DNA of 64,000 nt from positions 7,871,769 to 7,935,768 of the forward strand of contig NC_035173.2 of the NCBI RefSeq assembly GCF_001659605.2, read 5' to 3'. Origin of the DNA: Manihot esculenta (lineage: Eukaryota; Streptophyta; Magnoliopsida; Malpighiales; Euphorbiaceae). The notes below the pieces were generated by a model. The model worked only from the letters and a program-made list of their open reading frames with translations, searched no databases and had not been told where the DNA came from. Both the position numbers and the translations under genes were made by a program. Below, piece after piece: positions 1 to 10,280 of the stretch (positions within the stretch are counted from its first letter, which is position 1; every line of letters begins with the position of its first letter).

Positions 1-159
1 TTGGAAATGTGTTGTTTGAAGTGTTGTAGTTGGGGTATATTATAATTTGAGACCCCTAGGTGTGATGTATGATGTATATGCATGTGTAGAAACAAGTTTA
101 TGCATGTTTTGAGGCGTTTTGGAGGCTGTGGACACAAGGGAGCCAAGTTTCTGCCCTTC

Positions 160-372
160 GGCAGAAACTCAGGTTCGGCCGCCGAAGTGACTTTCGGCCG
201 TCGAACCCCCTTGTGGAGGCAGTTTCGGCTGCCGAAGCCTGCCCCCGAAACTCAAGTTTCGTCTCTGTCTGGGAGGTTCGGCCGCCGAAAGTGCCGCCGA
301 ACCTGCATGACTTTCGGCTGCAGAGGGACTTTCGGCCGCCGAACCTGCCGCCGAAAGTGCCCTGTTCAGCCA
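160..372 (+). repeat. Cluster of TTCGGCCGCCGAA-type palindromes in transcribed LTR part
   Basis: Several copies and variants of TTCGGCCGCCGAA (centre C; arms TTCGGC/GCCGAA) lie between the flanking words tttctgccctt and agtgccctgtt. Many are followed by agtgccgccgaa or cctgccgccgaa. The same order is seen in every other LTR of this family in the window. The many short apparent reading frames across this block are by-products of the repeat. Confidence 0.85.
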
Positions 373-750
373 TTTCTTGCATGTTTTCATGTGATGTTTT
401 CAGGATGTTTTAGGGGGTTTTTGGGGAGTATTTTAGAGTCATATTCAGGTATGTTTGGTCCCTCATTTGAGTCCACCTGTGTAGGTTCGGACCCGAGGAA
501 CCGAGACCCCCAGCAGTGAGCCAGCTGCTTCAGAGTCTCTTCAGAGCTAGCCAGAGGTGAGTGGAATAAACTTTAAGTTTTAAAGCAAATTAATGAAATG
601 TTTTAGCATGATTCACGCATCATGAATGCCATGAGATATATCAGGTTGTTTGCATTAGAATTCACGAATATGTTGCATTGCATACTTTGTTGTTGATGTG
701 GATGAATGTTGAATGATCCATTAGCCCTTGTATGTCATGATAGCCTATGT

Positions 751-845
751 GAGTCCAGGTGTGCCTGCTACGGCTCTACGCCCCTGGCACTATGACAGAT
801 TATGGAAGTCCGGGTGTGCCTGCTACGGCTCTACGCCCCCGGCAT
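751..845 (+). repeat. LTR minisatellite, type 1 (2 units)
   Basis: Two ~40-bp units share gtgtgcctgctacggctcta and end in cgcccc(t/c)ggca. They sit at the LTR position where other copies carry unlike units (5314, 29560, 37170, 39291). Confidence 0.8.
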
Positions 846-1492
846 GTCTAAGTAAGAAAGATAGGGGCTAAATGGTGACAAGTTCATCCTTGTTGTGAAA
901 TGTTTGTGTTATGGCGCATACATGAAAGCATGATTTAAATTGATGTTTTATTATTCTGCTCACTGGGCTCTAGTAGCTCACCCCACTCCCTTTATCCCCA
1001 GAGTTGCAGGTACAGGATAGATCAGGAAGTCGGCTAGAGTGAAGTTCAGTCATGTATGTTGTAATAGATAGTAGTGGACATGAATATGATGTAATGAGTA
1101 ACTATGACCATGTAACGTAATGAATGATTTGATGATGTATTGAGGATTATAGTAGTGCTTGACCTAGAGGTGTGTGAATCCCCATTATGTACAGAGTGTT
1201 TAATGAGTAATGATGTTAATGACCATGATTATCCAAGCTGATATGTATGATGATGATACCCCATTGGAGTATTTGATGAGGACTCCAGTGTGGGGTTTAT
1301 GTATGATTTTGTGCATGCACAGGTTTTGCTTGGATAAGAGAAAAGAAAAATTTTTACAGATCATGTATATGTTGTTATGTATGGGATTCCACAGGTTTAC
1401 AGGAGGTATGTAGGCTTGCTACGGGTCCCGGCGGCCTTAAGCCGATCTGGATCCTAGCGCCGGTAACGGGTCGGATTTCCGGGTCGTTACAG

Positions 1493-3746
1493 CTTGTATG
1501 CCAAGTTCTCTAAATGTGAGTTCTGGCTGAGGAGCATTTCGTTCTTGGGGCATGTAGTGTCAGAGAATGGGATTGAGGTAGACCCCAAGAAGACAGAAAC
1601 TGTGGCTAACTGGCCTAGACCCACTTCAGTGACAGAGATTAGAAGTTTCTTGGGTTTGGCAGGTTACTACAGGAGGTTCGTTCAGGACTTCTCAAAGATA
1701 TCAGCTCCTCTGACTAGACTAACCAGGAAGAATCAGAAGTTTCTGTGGATCGACCAGTGCGAGGAGAGTTTCGAAGAGCTTAAGAAGAGGTTGACTTCAG
1801 CACCAGTGTTAGCTCTGCCATCTAGTGATGAGGACTTTACAGTCTTTTGTGATGCGTCCCGTGTGGGACTGGGTTGTGTACTGATGCAGAATGAGAGGGT
1901 GATCGCTTATGCTTCTAGGCAGCTGAAGAAGCATGAGTTGAATTACCCCACACATGACCTTGAGATGGCAGCAGTAATCTTTGCACTCAAGATGTGGAGG
2001 CATTACCTCTATGGGGTGAAATGTGAGATCTTTACAGATCATAAGAGCCTGCAGTACATCTTGAGTCAGAGGGATTTGAATTTGAGACAGAGGAGATGGG
2101 TAGAGTTGCTGAGTGACTATGATTGCAAGATTCAGTATCATCCGGGTAAGGCGAATGTCGTGGCAGACGCCCTAAGCCGGAAGTCACTAGGCAGTCTATC
2201 CCACATCGCGGCAGAAAGGAGACCAGTGGTGAAGGAGTTCTACAAGCTTATTGAGGAAGGTCTACAGTTGGAGTTGTCTGGTACAGGTGCCTTAGTGGCC
2301 CAGATGAGAGTAGCACCCGTGTTTCTGGAGCAGGTGGCTCAGAAACAGCATGAGGACCCGGAGTTAGTGAAGGTTGCCAGGACTGTTCAGTCAGGCAATG
2401 ATAGCGAGTACAGATTCGACAGTAAGGGGATCCTCCGCTATGGGAGCAGACTATGTGTACCAGATGACATTGGGCTGAAAGGAGACATTATGAGAGAGGC
2501 TCATAATGCAAGATACAGCATTCACCCCAGAGCCACCAAGATGTATCAAGATTTGAAGAAAGTTTATTGGTGGCCAGCGATGAAGAAAGAAGTGGCACAG
2601 TTTGTGTCCGCCTGCGAAGTGTGTCAGAGGGTGAAGCTGGAACATCAGAAGCCGGCTGGAATGCTTAACCCGCTACCTATTCCAGAATGGAAATGGGAAA
2701 ATATAGCTATGGACTTCGTAGTGGGGTTACCGGCGACGTCCAACAGATTGGACTCCATATGGGTGATTGTGGACAGACTCACCAAATCTGCTCACTTCAT
2801 TCCTGTCAGGAGTGGCTACTCTGTGGACAAATTGGCGCAGGTGTATGTGGATGAGATCGTCAGGCTGCATGGGGTTCCTGTTTCTATAGTGTCAGATAGA
2901 GGGCCCCAGTTCACCTCCAGGTTTTGGCGGAGTCTGCAGAACGCCATGGGTACTAGGTTGGATTTCAGTACTGCCTTCCACCCCCAGACTGATGGACAGT
3001 CAGAAAGGACCATCCAGACTATCGAGGATATGCTCAGAATGTGTGTGCTAGACTTTGGCGGTTCTTGGAAGCAGCATCTACCTTTGGTGGAGTTTGCCTA
3101 CAACAACAGCCATCATGCTAGCATCGGGATGGCTCCATATGAAGCTTTGTATGGAAGGAAGTGCAGATCACCTGTTTGCTGGGAGGAAGTTGGAGAAAAG
3201 GCCTTGGCAGGGCTTGAGTTAGTAGAGATCACCAGCAGGGTGGTACCCATAATCAGAGAAAGAATCAAGACGGCTGCAAGCAGACAGAAGAGCTATGCAG
3301 ACGTCCGCAGAAGACAGTTAGAGTTTCAGGAGGGGGATCTGGTATTGCTCAAAGTGTCTCCAATGAAGGGAGTGGTTCTCTTCGGGAAGAAAGGTAAACT
3401 AGCCCCACGATACATCGGACCCTTTGAAATCTTGCAAAAGATTGGGAATGTGTCGTACAAGCTGGATTTACCTGCTTCGATGGAAAGAATCCATCCGGTT
3501 TTCCATGTTTCAATGTTGAGGAAGTTTGTGTCAGATCCGGGCAAGGTTCTTAATGAGCCTGATGTGGAGGTCCAAGAGGATCTCACCTATGTTGAACAGC
3601 CAGTGCGGATCATAGACACCCAGATCAGAAAGTTAAGAAACAAGGAAATCCCAATGGTGAAAGTCCTGTGGAATCACCACGACTTGGAAGAATGTACTTG
3701 GGAGACACGGGGGTCTATGCTCCAGCAATACCCTCATCTCTTTTAA
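1493..3746 (+). pseudogene. Tekay pol remnant: end of RT, RNase H, integrase, chromodomain
   Basis: An open frame of about 750 codons begins without a true start; its first codon is TTG just inside a deletion junction. In order it holds the RT C-terminal end (SKCEFWL), then RNase H with D at 1851 (FCDAS), E near 1962, D at 2037 (FTDHKS) and DALSR. Next comes the integrase zinc finger with H/H/C/C between 2502 and 2624, then the catalytic triad D (2712), D (2895), E (3003) with 35 residues between the last two. The GPF motif is near 3418, and a chromodomain covers roughly 3564-3743. RNase H and integrase look intact, with no stop or frameshift. Protease and most of RT are absent, so the element cannot supply its own reverse transcriptase. 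The matching Trp codon near 1611 is intact here but is TGA in the copy at 33461. Confidence 0.9.
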
Positions 3747-3816
3747 GGTTAGATCCCTATGTGTTTATGTGTTTTGTATGTATGTTATGTTCTATGCCAT
3801 GCTTGTGCTAGTTGAG

Positions 3817-3853
3817 GTACATTCGGGGACGAATGTTCTTAAGGGGGGGAGAA
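3817..3853 (+). other. Hairpin plus polypurine tract of element 1
   Basis: The inverted arms acattcg and cgaatgt enclose ggga and are followed by aaggggggagaa-type purines ending at the LTR start (tgtaataccc at 3854). A purine run at this position primes plus-strand DNA synthesis in LTR elements. One outer stem pair is mismatched compared with the copy at 35668. Confidence 0.8.
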
Positions 3854-4029
3854 TGTAATACCCGGCTAGACTCAGGTATCGGAATTCCTACCGTCCGGTG
3901 GAATCTCGGATGTCGGAGACCTCTAGAAGGGTAGAATCATGTTTTATAAAAATGTTTTCATGTTTTAATGGTTTTAAAGTATGAAACTAAATGAGTTTTT
4001 GCATGAAAATAGCATTGGAGGAAAACCCA

Positions 4030-4195
4030 GGTTCGGCCGCCGAAAGTCAAGTTCGGCCGCCGAACATGCATGCGTTTTGGAGGCACGTTAGGCCCCCGAA
4101 AGCATGAGTTAGGGAAGTTCAGGTTCGGCCGCCGAAAGTCAAGTTCGGCCGCCGAACATTGCATGGATGCGGAGGCACATTCGGCCCCTGAACGT
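4030..4195 (+). promoter_or_regulatory. U3 palindrome cluster upstream of TATA (element 1)
   Basis: Four TTCGGCCGCCGAA copies, plus related ggcccccgaa and ggcccctgaa words, lie within 180 bp upstream of the TATA box. Each contains the hexamer GCCGCC, the core of the plant GCC box bound by ERF-type AP2 factors. A regulatory role is inferred from position and motif only. Confidence 0.55.
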
Positions 4196-4211
4196 GGCCT
4201 GGCCAGCCACC

Positions 4212-4218
4212 TATAAAT
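4212..4218 (+). promoter_or_regulatory. LTR TATA box (TATAAAT)
   Basis: TATAAAT follows ggccagccacc and precedes a C/T-rich leader. The same word sits at the matching place in the LTRs at 28405, 36040 and 37962, which supports a real U3 promoter. Confidence 0.75.
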
Positions 4219-4751
4219 GGGGCACTTAGCCGAAATGGGCGAGCTTTCTCCCATTTTCGGCCACAGCAAGCTTCCGACCTTCCCTTTGCAACTCTTGTGT
4301 TCTTCTTCCAAATCTCTTCCATTTTTCTTAAGTTTTAAACTCACATTGCAAGTTTTGAGCATTTAAACCAAGTTTTGGAGCTTTGGGAACTCAGGAGCTC
4401 ATTTTCGTGAATCTCCAAGTTTAGGTCGTCTCCCTAAGTTCAGGTCGTCTCCCTCTCGATCTTCAAGAGGTAAGGGCCGATCTTAAGCTCCTTATATGTT
4501 TTAAGTAAGTTTTATGCTAGATCTATGAGTAGAAATGCATGTTAGGTTATATTTTGAGTTATGGGTTAATATTGATGTTTTTGTCAATGTGTGTTGATTG
4601 TGGGTGTTTGAAGTGTTGTAGTTGGGGTATTTGATATTTTGAGGCCCCTAGGAACTTGTATGCATGATTTGGTTGAGATATATGCATGATTGGTGAGTTT
4701 GGAGGCGAAAATGCACAAAGGAGCCAAGTTTCTGCCCTTTGGCAGAAACCA

Positions 4752-4945
4752 GGTTCGGCAGCCGAAGGCACTTTCGGCCGCCGAACATGGCTGGGGAGGC
4801 AGGCCTTTCGGCTGCCGAAGTTGCCCCCGAAAAGAGACTTTCGTCTCTGTCTGGCACTTTCGGCCGCCGAAGGTGCCGCCGAACCTACCTGAGTTTCGTC
4901 TCTGTCCAGGACTTTCGGCCGCCGAAGGTGCCGCCGAAAGTGCCC
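4752..4945 (+). repeat. Second palindrome cluster in 3' LTR of element 1
   Basis: Repeated TTCGGCCGCCGAA-type palindromes and agtgccgccgaa half units correspond in order to 160-372. The cluster lies downstream of the TATA box and so would be transcribed. Confidence 0.85.
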
Positions 4946-5313
4946 TGTTCAGCCACTTCATGCATATCTCTATGTGATATTTTCAGGATGTTTTAGGGGG
5001 TTTTTGGGGAATATATTAGAGTTATGTTTATGTATGTTTGGTCCCTCATTGGAGTCCACCTGTGTAGGTTCGGACCCGAGGAACCAAGGACCCCAGCAGT
5101 GAGCCAGCTGCTACAGAGGTTGTCAGAGTCAGCCAGAGGTGAGTGGGACTAAACTTAACCTTTTTAAATTAAGAAATGAAATGCTTTTATCATGCTTCAT
5201 GCATCATGATCATATTATAGGTTGTTTGCATTAGAATTCACGACTATGCCACATTGTATTGTTGTGATAGATGATAGTGGATGGACATTAGGATGATTCA
5301 TTAGCCTTCTAAA

Positions 5314-5471
5314 TACGAAGTCCTGTGGTGCCCATAATAGGGCCGGGCAATACGAAGTCCTGTGGTGCCCATAATAGGGCCGGGCAATAACTCCGAGTAC
5401 GAAGTCCTGTGGTGCCCATAATAGGGCCGGGCAATACGAAGTCCTGTGGTGCCCATAATAGGGCCGGGCAT
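5314..5471 (+). repeat. LTR minisatellite, type 2 (4 x 37 bp)
   Basis: Four near-perfect 37-bp units (starts 5314, 5351, 5398, 5435) begin tacgaagtcctgtggtgccc and end gggccgggca. A 10-bp spacer separates units two and three. The unit sequence is quite unlike the minisatellite at 751-845 in the same LTR position. Confidence 0.9.
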
Positions 5472-6095
5472 GGAGTTGAGGGATTTTTGAATCAGTCCAT
5501 CCGTGGTGTGATTTGTTTGTGCAGTGACGCATTTCATGATAACATGTTTTAAATATTCTTTTTATAGTTCTACTCACTGGGCATCTAGCTCACCCCTCTC
5601 CCCTAACCCCCAGGTTTGCAGGTACGGGATAGATAGAGAAGGCAAGAAGAGAAAAAGTCATATGTATGTAATAGTTAGTTTGTGGACATGACAATTGTAT
5701 TATGATGAAATGTAAAAATATTCAGGATGTTATGTAATGAGGTCATTGAGGATAGAGTTGTGCTTGACCATAATATATTGTTAATCCCTTTTGTATATAC
5801 ATGATCTTATGTTATGATGTTTATGTAAACTAACTCAACACAGGTTGTTTTGCCTTTAAGGCTTGATGAGATCCCACAGAGGGACTATGTTATGTATACT
5901 TTCAGAGTGTGCACAGGTTGAGTTAGTTGATGACAGTATGTATGAAGAAAAGTTTTAATTTTTATGCATGTTGTTGATCATGTATGGGATTATACAGGTT
6001 TACAGGTTATATGTCAGGCTTGCTACGGGTCCCGGCGGCCTTAAGTCGACCCGGATCCTAGCGCTGGTAGCGGTCCGGATTTCTGGGGCGTTACA

Positions 6096-6719
6096 TAGAT
6101 TCTATTCTCTCAATCCCTGATCCCCATTTCAAAAAAAAAAAACCGATTTTCAAGAAATTAACACTACGGCTCTAGGTTTAAGGAGAGAAAGAGTGTGAAA
6201 AATTTGAATATCAATAAATGTGTATTTAAATAGTTATTGTAATTTTTTTTCAGATGAAAAACACCTTATATTTATAGTTCTCATATAAATACAGTTGTTA
6301 TGGTTGTATTTATTTTATGTTTGGGATGGCAAATAGCTACGTTTTATTGTTAAATTATCAATATATAAGTTTATGTCTTGTGATGGTAAATAAAATATTA
6401 TAGTCTATTTTCTTTAAATATATTTTTCAAATTGCTTATTCTTTAATCATAAAATATCAAATAAGTAACATAAATTGTAAATGACTATTAATTATAATTA
6501 ATATATTAAAAATAATTAATGGTCCTTATATAAAAATATATTTTTTATAATAATATGAAAAAAGTAAAAATAATTTACTGAATATTTTTATTTTATATTT
6601 TTTTAAATTATAAAAAAAATAATTTATAATCAAATATTTGATAGTCATATAAAAATTTATCATACTAATTAGTGTTAGCTTTCAAAATTGGTTAGATATA
6701 ATTACCTGTAAAATAGTTA
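6096..6719. other. A/T-rich intergenic DNA
   Basis: No gene-like signal is visible. The stretch contains a poly-A run near 6128 and otherwise low-complexity A/T sequence. Confidence 0.6.
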
Positions 6720-7870
6720 ATAATAAATTTTACAATTTATCATAAAAAAATACGTTAAGTAATAAATCTAATATTTTGTTATTAATAGTATTCATGTTGT
6801 TATGTTATATATGATAATAAAATTAAAATAATTTGTTACAATGAATTTATGCTATAAAAATTTGATAAAAATTTATCTTTAAATATTTTTTAATGGTGAT
6901 TATTATAATCTCATTTGAATAATTTTTTATGACAGTACTATACATGCCACAATAAAATTTTCTTCTATTATAACATTTTTCATAATAAAATAATATCTTT
7001 TGTCAACAAAGAATTTGGTACTAAAATTATAGAGAGAAATATAACATCAAATATATAATATGATAAATATTTATAACTTATCATTAAATGTACATATTAG
7101 GTGACGAATTTAATATTTTGTCACTAATAATGTTCATACTACCACGTTATATGTTGTCATAAAATTAAAATACTTTATCACAATAAAATTTATGTAGTAA
7201 AAGATTGGTAGAAATTTATATTTAAAATTTTCACTATGACAATTATTAAATATAATTTATATTTAATATCATGTACATCAGAATCAATTTTTCTTTTATT
7301 ACGAATTTTTTCGTAATAAAATAAAATTTTTTGTCAATAAAGAATTTGGTGCCAAAATTTTGGAGAAAAATATAACATCAAGCATATAATATGACAAATA
7401 TTTATAATTTGTCATCAAATATACATAGTACATGATAAATCTAATATTTTATCGCTAGTTTATCATAAAATTAAAATAATTTATCACAATACAATTTTTA
7501 TTTTAAAAGATTGATAGAAATTTATTTTTAATTTTTTTTTTCATAAAAATTATTATAACTTATTGTTGAATAATTTTTTTTGTGACAATATCATATACAT
7601 CACAATTTTCTTTTATTATAATTTTTTTCATAATAAAATAAATTTTTTATTATCACAAAATAAAAATATTTTGTTACAATACAATGTCTACTATAAAATA
7701 TTGATAGAAATTTATCTTCAAATTTTTTTATGACAATTATTAAAACTCATCTTGAAATAATTTTTTTCGTGACAGTACCATGTACGTCACAATAATTTTT
7801 TTTATTATTATAATTTTTTCATAATAAAGTAAACTTTTTTATCAAAAAATAATTTCAAACATATAATGTG
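6720..7870. repeat. Degenerate tandem array, ~335-bp A/T-rich units
   Basis: The same landmarks recur in order. The words ataaatatttataa and tttgtcatc/atcat occur near 6725, 7064 and 7393. The stretch tttttcataataaaataa occurs near 6970, 7300, 7625 and 7815. Spacings are about 331, 323 and 188 bp, so the last unit is internally shortened. Words such as gtgacgaattt and ttttgtcac resemble subterminal repeats of plant DNA transposons, but no terminal repeat was found. Confidence 0.65.
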
Positions 7871-8465
7871 ATAAATTAGAGTTAGAATACTTTTGTATGT
7901 ATAAAACATAACAAAACAACATAGCTTTAAAAATTAGTTTGGTTTGGTTATTTTGGCTTTTAATTAAAAAAGCAAAATCGAATAGAAAATCAAATTAAAA
8001 ATTAATCACTTTAGTTTTTAAAAAAACAGGTGAAAAGTACAAAAGCTCGATAAGATATTTTCAAAATTTGAAAATATAGTCAATCATGCCAAAATCAAAA
8101 TTAGTGGATTAAAATACAAAAGCTCGAAAAAGATTAAATTTTATGCCATATTAAGTCTCTTTAGGATGTCTACTATTTGTTTATTAATAAAAAAAAATAT
8201 TATTTATTAGATTGAGTTCTCCAATATATTTAAAAAAAGACAAAAAGTAATTGATACTGTTCGAGTCAACTCTTTAAGTTGGAAAGCCAGATATGGACCT
8301 TTAACATCAAAACAACATTAGTAATGTCTAGTAATAAAATTTGTATATTCACATTAATTATTCAACCAATATATAATATATCAAATATAAATTACTTAAA
8401 AGTAACTTAAATCTCTCATGACCCATTCAATTTAGCTATTGTAAGATTAGTAAAATGATACTTAC

Positions 8466-8517
8466 AGAATGGAAGAATGATGAGCATCAGAGCAACCAAG
8501 AAAGCAAGCAGCTTCAT
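8466..8517 (-). pseudogene. Signal-peptide exon 1 of a small secreted peptide gene (inverted, orphaned)
   Basis: On the minus strand ATG at 8517 opens MKLLAFLVALMLIILPF, a textbook secretion signal core, then meets a perfect splice donor (T/GTAAGT, GT at 8465-8464). An upstream in-frame ATG at 8538 would add MTSNSSV. A TATA box lies 77 bp upstream of the ATG. The matching exon 2 in this block lies at 9669-9823 on the opposite strand, so the two can no longer be spliced. The related exon at 22527 has lost the ATG and 12 bases. The product family is not recognised; secretion is inferred from the leader alone. Confidence 0.5.
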
Positions 8518-8593
8518 GACTGAAGAATTAGATGTCATATGTTATTTTAGGTTGAAAAGAAGGAGTATGTATTAAGCCTCATAAGAGTCCTGT

Positions 8594-8601
8594 TATATAT
8601 A
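8594..8601 (-). promoter_or_regulatory. TATA box of orphaned exon 1 (block X)
   Basis: The word tatatata lies 77 bp upstream of the minus-strand ATG at 8517. Its counterpart in block Y (22443-22450) has the same spacing to the matching ATG site, and ~300 bp of upstream sequence is conserved between them. Confidence 0.5.
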
Positions 8602-9028
8602 AATATTTATTAGTCAAATTATTTGATTTCTAAAATAAGGATATAAATATTGAATTGAAAATACACGTGACATGAATTAATTTTATATGTCAGCATCTTA
8701 TCTAGAGTTACAGACTTTCTTTACCTAATATGGATAGTAATAAATTATTTAAAAAATTGATATTCATATGGCATGAATAACCTTCCAATTATATCACAAT
8801 CAGAATTGGTAATATATCAGGAATGAATAAGCTTTGGCAGGAATATCTAGATTTTGTTAAGAATATTTAGAAAAAAATAACATTATGCAGTTACATTGAT
8901 TATAGTAAATTATTTAGAAAATTTTACATATTTTTTTTATTTTTATATTTTATTTAATATTTATAACTATACTGTGTTTATTTCACCAAATGAAAAATAA
9001 CAATTAGATAGCTAATGGTATTTTATTA

Positions 9029-9590
9029 AAGGGACATTTGGTTCAGCGTTTGAATGCAATAGATAGTGTTATGGTAAATATGTAAAACAGTAGCTAAAAG
9101 TTTATATTTAATTTAAGGATGTCTATTAGTTGTATTTTATATCATCTCTATAATTAGAGCTGTTTCGGTAACTAATATGATATTTTTTTTTATTTAGACT
9201 ATATTTCTCTTTTTTTAAATTTTATTAATTATAAATTTTTTTAAATTAAATTTTTTATAAAATAAATATTTACAACTATAAAACCTACTAAATAAATATA
9301 AAATTATTATAAACATAATTAAATTAATCATAATATTCCTCTAATAAGATAAATAATATCTATATTCATACAAAACATACATTTTCAAAATTATATTTTA
9401 ATTATTATATATGTTATACAATAAATTTATAATTTTATATGTATTTCATAAAAAAAATAAATTGATATATACTTTTTTTACAAAACAATAATAAGTGTTA
9501 CATATAGATTACCAAACACTTAGTATAAGCTATCAGTTATGATCTCCATCAGCTACAAGCTATCAGCTATTAACAATTATGATGAGTTCT
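9029..9590 (-). mobile_element. hAT-like MITE, copy in block X
   Basis: The segment opens gggacatttggttcagcgtt and closes with words such as agctatcagctatta, typical of hAT MITE ends. It is the reverse complement of 13862-14388 over most of its length, including atataattttgaaaatg(c/t)atg. It sits between the inverted promoter segment and exon 2. Confidence 0.6.
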
Positions 9591-9668
9591 CATAATAGTA
9601 ATAATAATCCTTATTTTATTGAATTGTGAAAGAAATTATTTGTATATGCAGATGATTTCTATATACAG

Positions 9669-9823
9669 GTTGCTGCTCAACCATACAATAAAGATAAAGA
9701 TTATATTTCGAGTATAAGTTGCCGTTGTCCCATCCTTGTTTCTGTGATGAAAATCATACTTGTCAATGTCGTTGGAAAATTTCATCCTTTATTGAAGAAA
9801 AATTAAATCGTTTGAAATATTAG
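9669..9823 (+). pseudogene. Cysteine-rich exon 2 (frameshifted) of small secreted peptide gene
   Basis: A possible acceptor (atatacag) precedes a frame reading AAQPYNKDKDYISSISCRC. A frame change near 9728 leads into HPCFCDENHTCQCRW and a short basic tail that stops at 9821. The paralogue at 23069-23159 reads IDAQSCYSANDSILGKNCHC in register with the first half. The Cys spacing (C-x-C, then C-x-C, then C-x-C) suggests a disulphide-rich peptide. No known family is recognised. The frameshift and the inverted exon 1 make it a pseudogene. Confidence 0.45.
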
Positions 9824-10280
9824 GGATTTCATATATATGAATATGATGGGTAAATCCTTATAAAATATGACTATAGTGCACTAAGCTATATATGTTGAAC
9901 TTGAGAAGACTAAGCTGGATCCTCTCTTTTCTATTTTTATAATAAAGCAATAATTAAAATCAAAGTATGTACATTATTATGCTTCGTTTTTTAGAGCACT
10001 AATAAATTCATTTAATTAAAATTATGAAAGTCAAAAAAAAAAAAAGGCCCTAGAATAAAATCTAACGTTAGAAATTATGAAAGTTTTAAACCATTTTTAT
10101 ACATAAATAGAAAACGCAAGATTGGTAGAAGACTGAAAATTGAGTGTGCACCATATGATTTGATCACTACCTAATAAATAATAGAGATTTAATTGTCTAG
10201 TTCATTTGTCAACTTCATTAAGGGTAAATTTAACACTAATAACTATAAATGAAAATTTTAAAATTATAAAATATTTAGTC

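Larger units (their letters stand above)
1..1491 (+). repeat. Left LTR of Tekay element 1 (3' two thirds only)
   Basis: The segment aligns by eye with the R/U5-like part of the LTRs at 28069-30347 and 3854-6095, and it ends in the shared terminus gggtcgttaca. It contains a palindrome cluster (160-372), a two-unit minisatellite (751-845) and the conserved ttgcaggta stretch near 1006. It lies closer to the LTR of the 28-kb element than to the right LTR of its own element. Confidence 0.85.
1..6095 (+). mobile_element. Ty3/gypsy Tekay-type element 1, left-truncated by window, internally deleted
   Basis: The order is LTR (1-1491), pol remnant (1493-3746), hairpin and polypurine tract (3817-3853), then a complete 3' LTR (3854-6095). 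Family assignment rests on the integrase followed by a C-terminal chromodomain and on near-identity to the fuller copy at 28069-40434. Primer site, gag, protease and the N-terminal two thirds of RT are missing: the left LTR ends with gttaca at 1491 and two bases later the RT reading begins at a point matching 33343 in the fuller copy. The two LTRs differ clearly in sequence and in their internal minisatellite, so they were probably not made by one insertion. The left TSD lies outside the window; the base run after the right end is tagat. Confidence 0.85.
3854..6095 (+). repeat. 3' LTR of Tekay element 1 (2242 bp)
   Basis: The LTR begins TGTAATACCC directly after the polypurine tract and ends GTTACA, so the tips TGTAA/TTACA are inverted. 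It contains a U3 palindrome cluster, a TATA box, a donor-like caagag/gtaag junction at 4470, a second palindrome cluster and a four-unit minisatellite. A ~19-bp stretch (aagtttaggtcgtctccct and its variant) is duplicated near 4418-4453, unlike in the other copies. Confidence 0.9.
7865..10280. repeat. Paralogous block X (tandem duplicate of block Y)
   Basis: The left arm 7865-8440 matches 12165-13860 in the same orientation. The right arm 9590-10280 matches 23000-23520 in the same orientation. The middle 8460-9590 matches 13862-14488 plus 22204-22565 in reverse orientation. The block therefore carries an inversion of ~1.1 kb relative to block Y. Confidence 0.75.

Noticed and set aside
82..519. 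Many short open frames on both strands across the palindrome clusters (also 4584-4996, 28729-29204, 36364-36815, 38726-38935)
   Set aside because: They arise because the G/C-rich palindromic repeat lacks stop codons in several frames. They lie in LTRs and show only repeated FGGRT/SAAE-type words.
1494..1496. Translation start of the element 1 pol frame
   Set aside because: The first codon is TTG at a deletion junction inside RT. The frame is a fragment, not a gene with its own start.
5314..5471. CRISPR-like array
   Set aside because: Units are contiguous tandem copies in a plant LTR, without unique spacers of constant length.
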